A stretch of DNA of 64,000 nucleotides from assembly GCF_016756495.1 (NCBI RefSeq), contig NZ_AP023243.1, positions 434,001 through 498,000 on the forward strand, read 5' to 3'. This document shows positions 63,016 through 64,000 of the stretch, piece by piece. Origin of the DNA: Mesorhizobium sp. 113-3-3. Lineage in GTDB: Bacteria; Pseudomonadota; Alphaproteobacteria; Rhizobiales; Rhizobiaceae. The notes beneath the pieces were generated by a model. The model worked only from the letters and a program-made list of their open reading frames with translations. It did not search any database and was not told the origin of the DNA. Position 1 is the stretch's first letter; the number at the start of each line of letters is the position of its first letter. A program made the position numbers and the translations under genes.

Positions 63016-63996
63016 ATGATAAAAAACGAAAAAGCGACAATCTTTCATGCCGAGCAGTCGCCGCTCAAGGTGACGCTGCTGGTGTTTTCCGGGGCGTCCA
63101 TAATGTGCGTGGCGTGCGCCGTCGATCCGCTGCGCGCCGCCAACCGCATCGCCGGAGAAACCTTGTTCGACTTCAAGCTGGTTTCGGTGACGGGGGAGGC
63201 GCCGGTCACGACATGCGGCCTGCCCATAGCGGTGAGCGGCCGGTTCGATGCTACTGATACAACCGATGTCCTGATCGTCGTCGCGGGCTTCGGCACGCAG
63301 AATTATGCCACGTCGGCCTTGCTCGCCGGCCTGCGCCGCGCTGCGCGGTCGGCCCGCGCCTGCGGCGGCGTCGAGGCGGGCACATGGCTGGTGGCGCGCG
63401 CCGGCCTGCTGGAAGGGCGCAGCGCCACCACCCATTGGGAGGACATGGAGGATTTTTCTTCGGCCTTTCCCGGCGTCGACGTGCGCCCCGATCGCTACAT
63501 CATCGACGGACCGGTGTTCACCACGGGCGGCGCGTCGCCGACGCTCGACCTGATGCTGCACCTGATTCGCACCCGGCTCGGCATGGCGGTGGCGCTCGAT
63601 GTGGCAAGCGCGTTCATCTACGACCAGGCGCGCGTGGCGACCGATGCGCAGCCGCTGGTCTCGCTTGGCCGGCTCGACGGCTATGATCCACGCCTGGCGC
63701 AAGCCATCCGGCTGATGGAAGCGCATGTCGACCAGCCGCTGACCATTGAAGCCATAGCCAAGCGCGCCGGCGTGACGGCGCGTACGCTGGAAAGCATCTT
63801 TCGCAAGTCGATCGGCGAGACGCCGGGGGCCTATTATCTCAGGCTGCGCCTGGGGGCCGCGCGCCGGCTGGTGGTCGACACGCGGGTGGCCATGGCGGAT
63901 ATTGCCGGGCGGACAGGATTCTCGTCCGCCGCGGCATTTTCCAGAGCATTTTCAAGAGCGTTCGGCGAAGCCCCGGTCAGGTTGCGCCGGGGTTAG
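63016..63996 (+). CDS. cdhR: GATase1-like AraC family regulator (CdhR type)
   Basis: 326 residues. N-terminal DJ-1/PfpI-like amidotransferase fold (about 20-195: VTLLVFSGASIMCVACAVDPL; VEAGTWLVARAGLLEGRSATTHW in blocks), C-terminal AraC HTH (about 225-326: LTIEAIAKRAGVTARTLESIF; MADIAGRTGFSSAAAFSRAF). This is the GbdR/CdhR/SouR family that senses glycine betaine, carnitine or related amines. It is divergent from the BKACE-HD-cdhA operon and probably activates it. ATG 63016 is chosen; 62950 in the repeat is the alternative. Confidence 0.9.
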   Translation: MIKNEKATIFHAEQSPLKVTLLVFSGASIMCVACAVDPLRAANRIAGETLFDFKLVSVTGEAPVTTCGLPIAVSGRFDATDTTDVLIVVAGFGTQNYATSALLAGLRRAARSARACGGVEAGTWLVARAGLLEGRSATTHWEDMEDFSSAFPGVDVRPDRYIIDGPVFTTGGASPTLDLMLHLIRTRLGMAVALDVASAFIYDQARVATDAQPLVSLGRLDGYDPRLAQAIRLMEAHVDQPLTIEAIAKRAGVTARTLESIFRKSIGETPGAYYLRLRLGAARRLVVDTRVAMADIAGRTGFSSAAAFSRAFSRAFGEAPVRLRRG

Positions 63997-64000
63997 ATCA

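Overview
The window is a GC-rich alphaproteobacterial chromosome segment, most likely Mesorhizobium or a close Phyllobacteriaceae relative. The reasons are three tandem copies of the Mesorhizobium-typical DUF680 small secreted protein, the ChvG/ChvI - HprK - EIIA-Man - HPr - AhcY - DivL - TsaE gene order known from Rhizobiales, an AccD without zinc-finger cysteines, and several families of short palindromic intergenic repeats. No tRNA, rRNA, CRISPR array, transposase or prophage gene was seen. Almost all of the window is ordinary core genome.

Layout. 1-2.3 kb: end of an alpha-glucoside uptake operon (aglA 3' part, aglK). 2.4-3.2 kb: three tandem DUF680 genes. 3.2-6.3 kb: a textbook cobalamin riboswitch followed by a Rieske oxygenase and its reductase, of the glycine-betaine demethylase (GbcAB) type. 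6.4-10.5 kb: alkB, a TonB siderophore receptor, a Kbp-like BON/LysM protein and arfB. 10.6-22.3 kb: pckA; the ChvI/ChvG envelope-stress system; HprK, EIIA and HPr of the regulatory PTS; ahcY behind a SahR-like operator; a DivL-type pseudokinase with Tyr instead of His; a TsaE-sugar kinase fusion. 22.3-30.5 kb: MurU-like nucleotidyltransferase, addB, addA, trxA and a cupin. 30.5-36.4 kb (minus strand): VOC protein, then trpF-trpB-trpA-accD-folC. 36.5-40.1 kb: small hypothetical, YgjP-like protease, DUF2852, BenE and an alpha/beta hydrolase. 40.3-47.1 kb: infC (AUU start), a membrane methyltransferase, rpmI, rplT, pheS, ASCH, GFA and pheT, with a duplicated pheS tail. 47.2-55 kb: accessory enzymes, LysR/aldo-keto reductase pair, cytochrome b561/YceI pair, an FAD dehydrogenase, a repetitive lipoprotein and a histidine-kinase fragment. 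55-64 kb: an esterase and a minus-strand quaternary-amine catabolic cluster with a divergent CdhR-like regulator.

The most interesting system is the 56.1-64.0 kb cluster: BKACE (dehydrocarnitine cleavage type), an HD-domain protein resembling PhnZ/TmpB mixed-valent di-iron oxygenases, L-carnitine dehydrogenase, acyl-CoA dehydrogenase, NDP-forming acyl-CoA synthetase and a CaiD-like hydratase. Together these suggest gamma-butyrobetaine or carnitine breakdown to glycine betaine. The same window holds a glycine-betaine demethylase pair under a B12 riboswitch, so upstream and downstream halves of one methylamine route may both lie here. The function of the HD protein and the logic of the B12 control are the open questions. 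Start codons were reassigned from ribosome-binding sites and family alignment from memory; no database search was possible.
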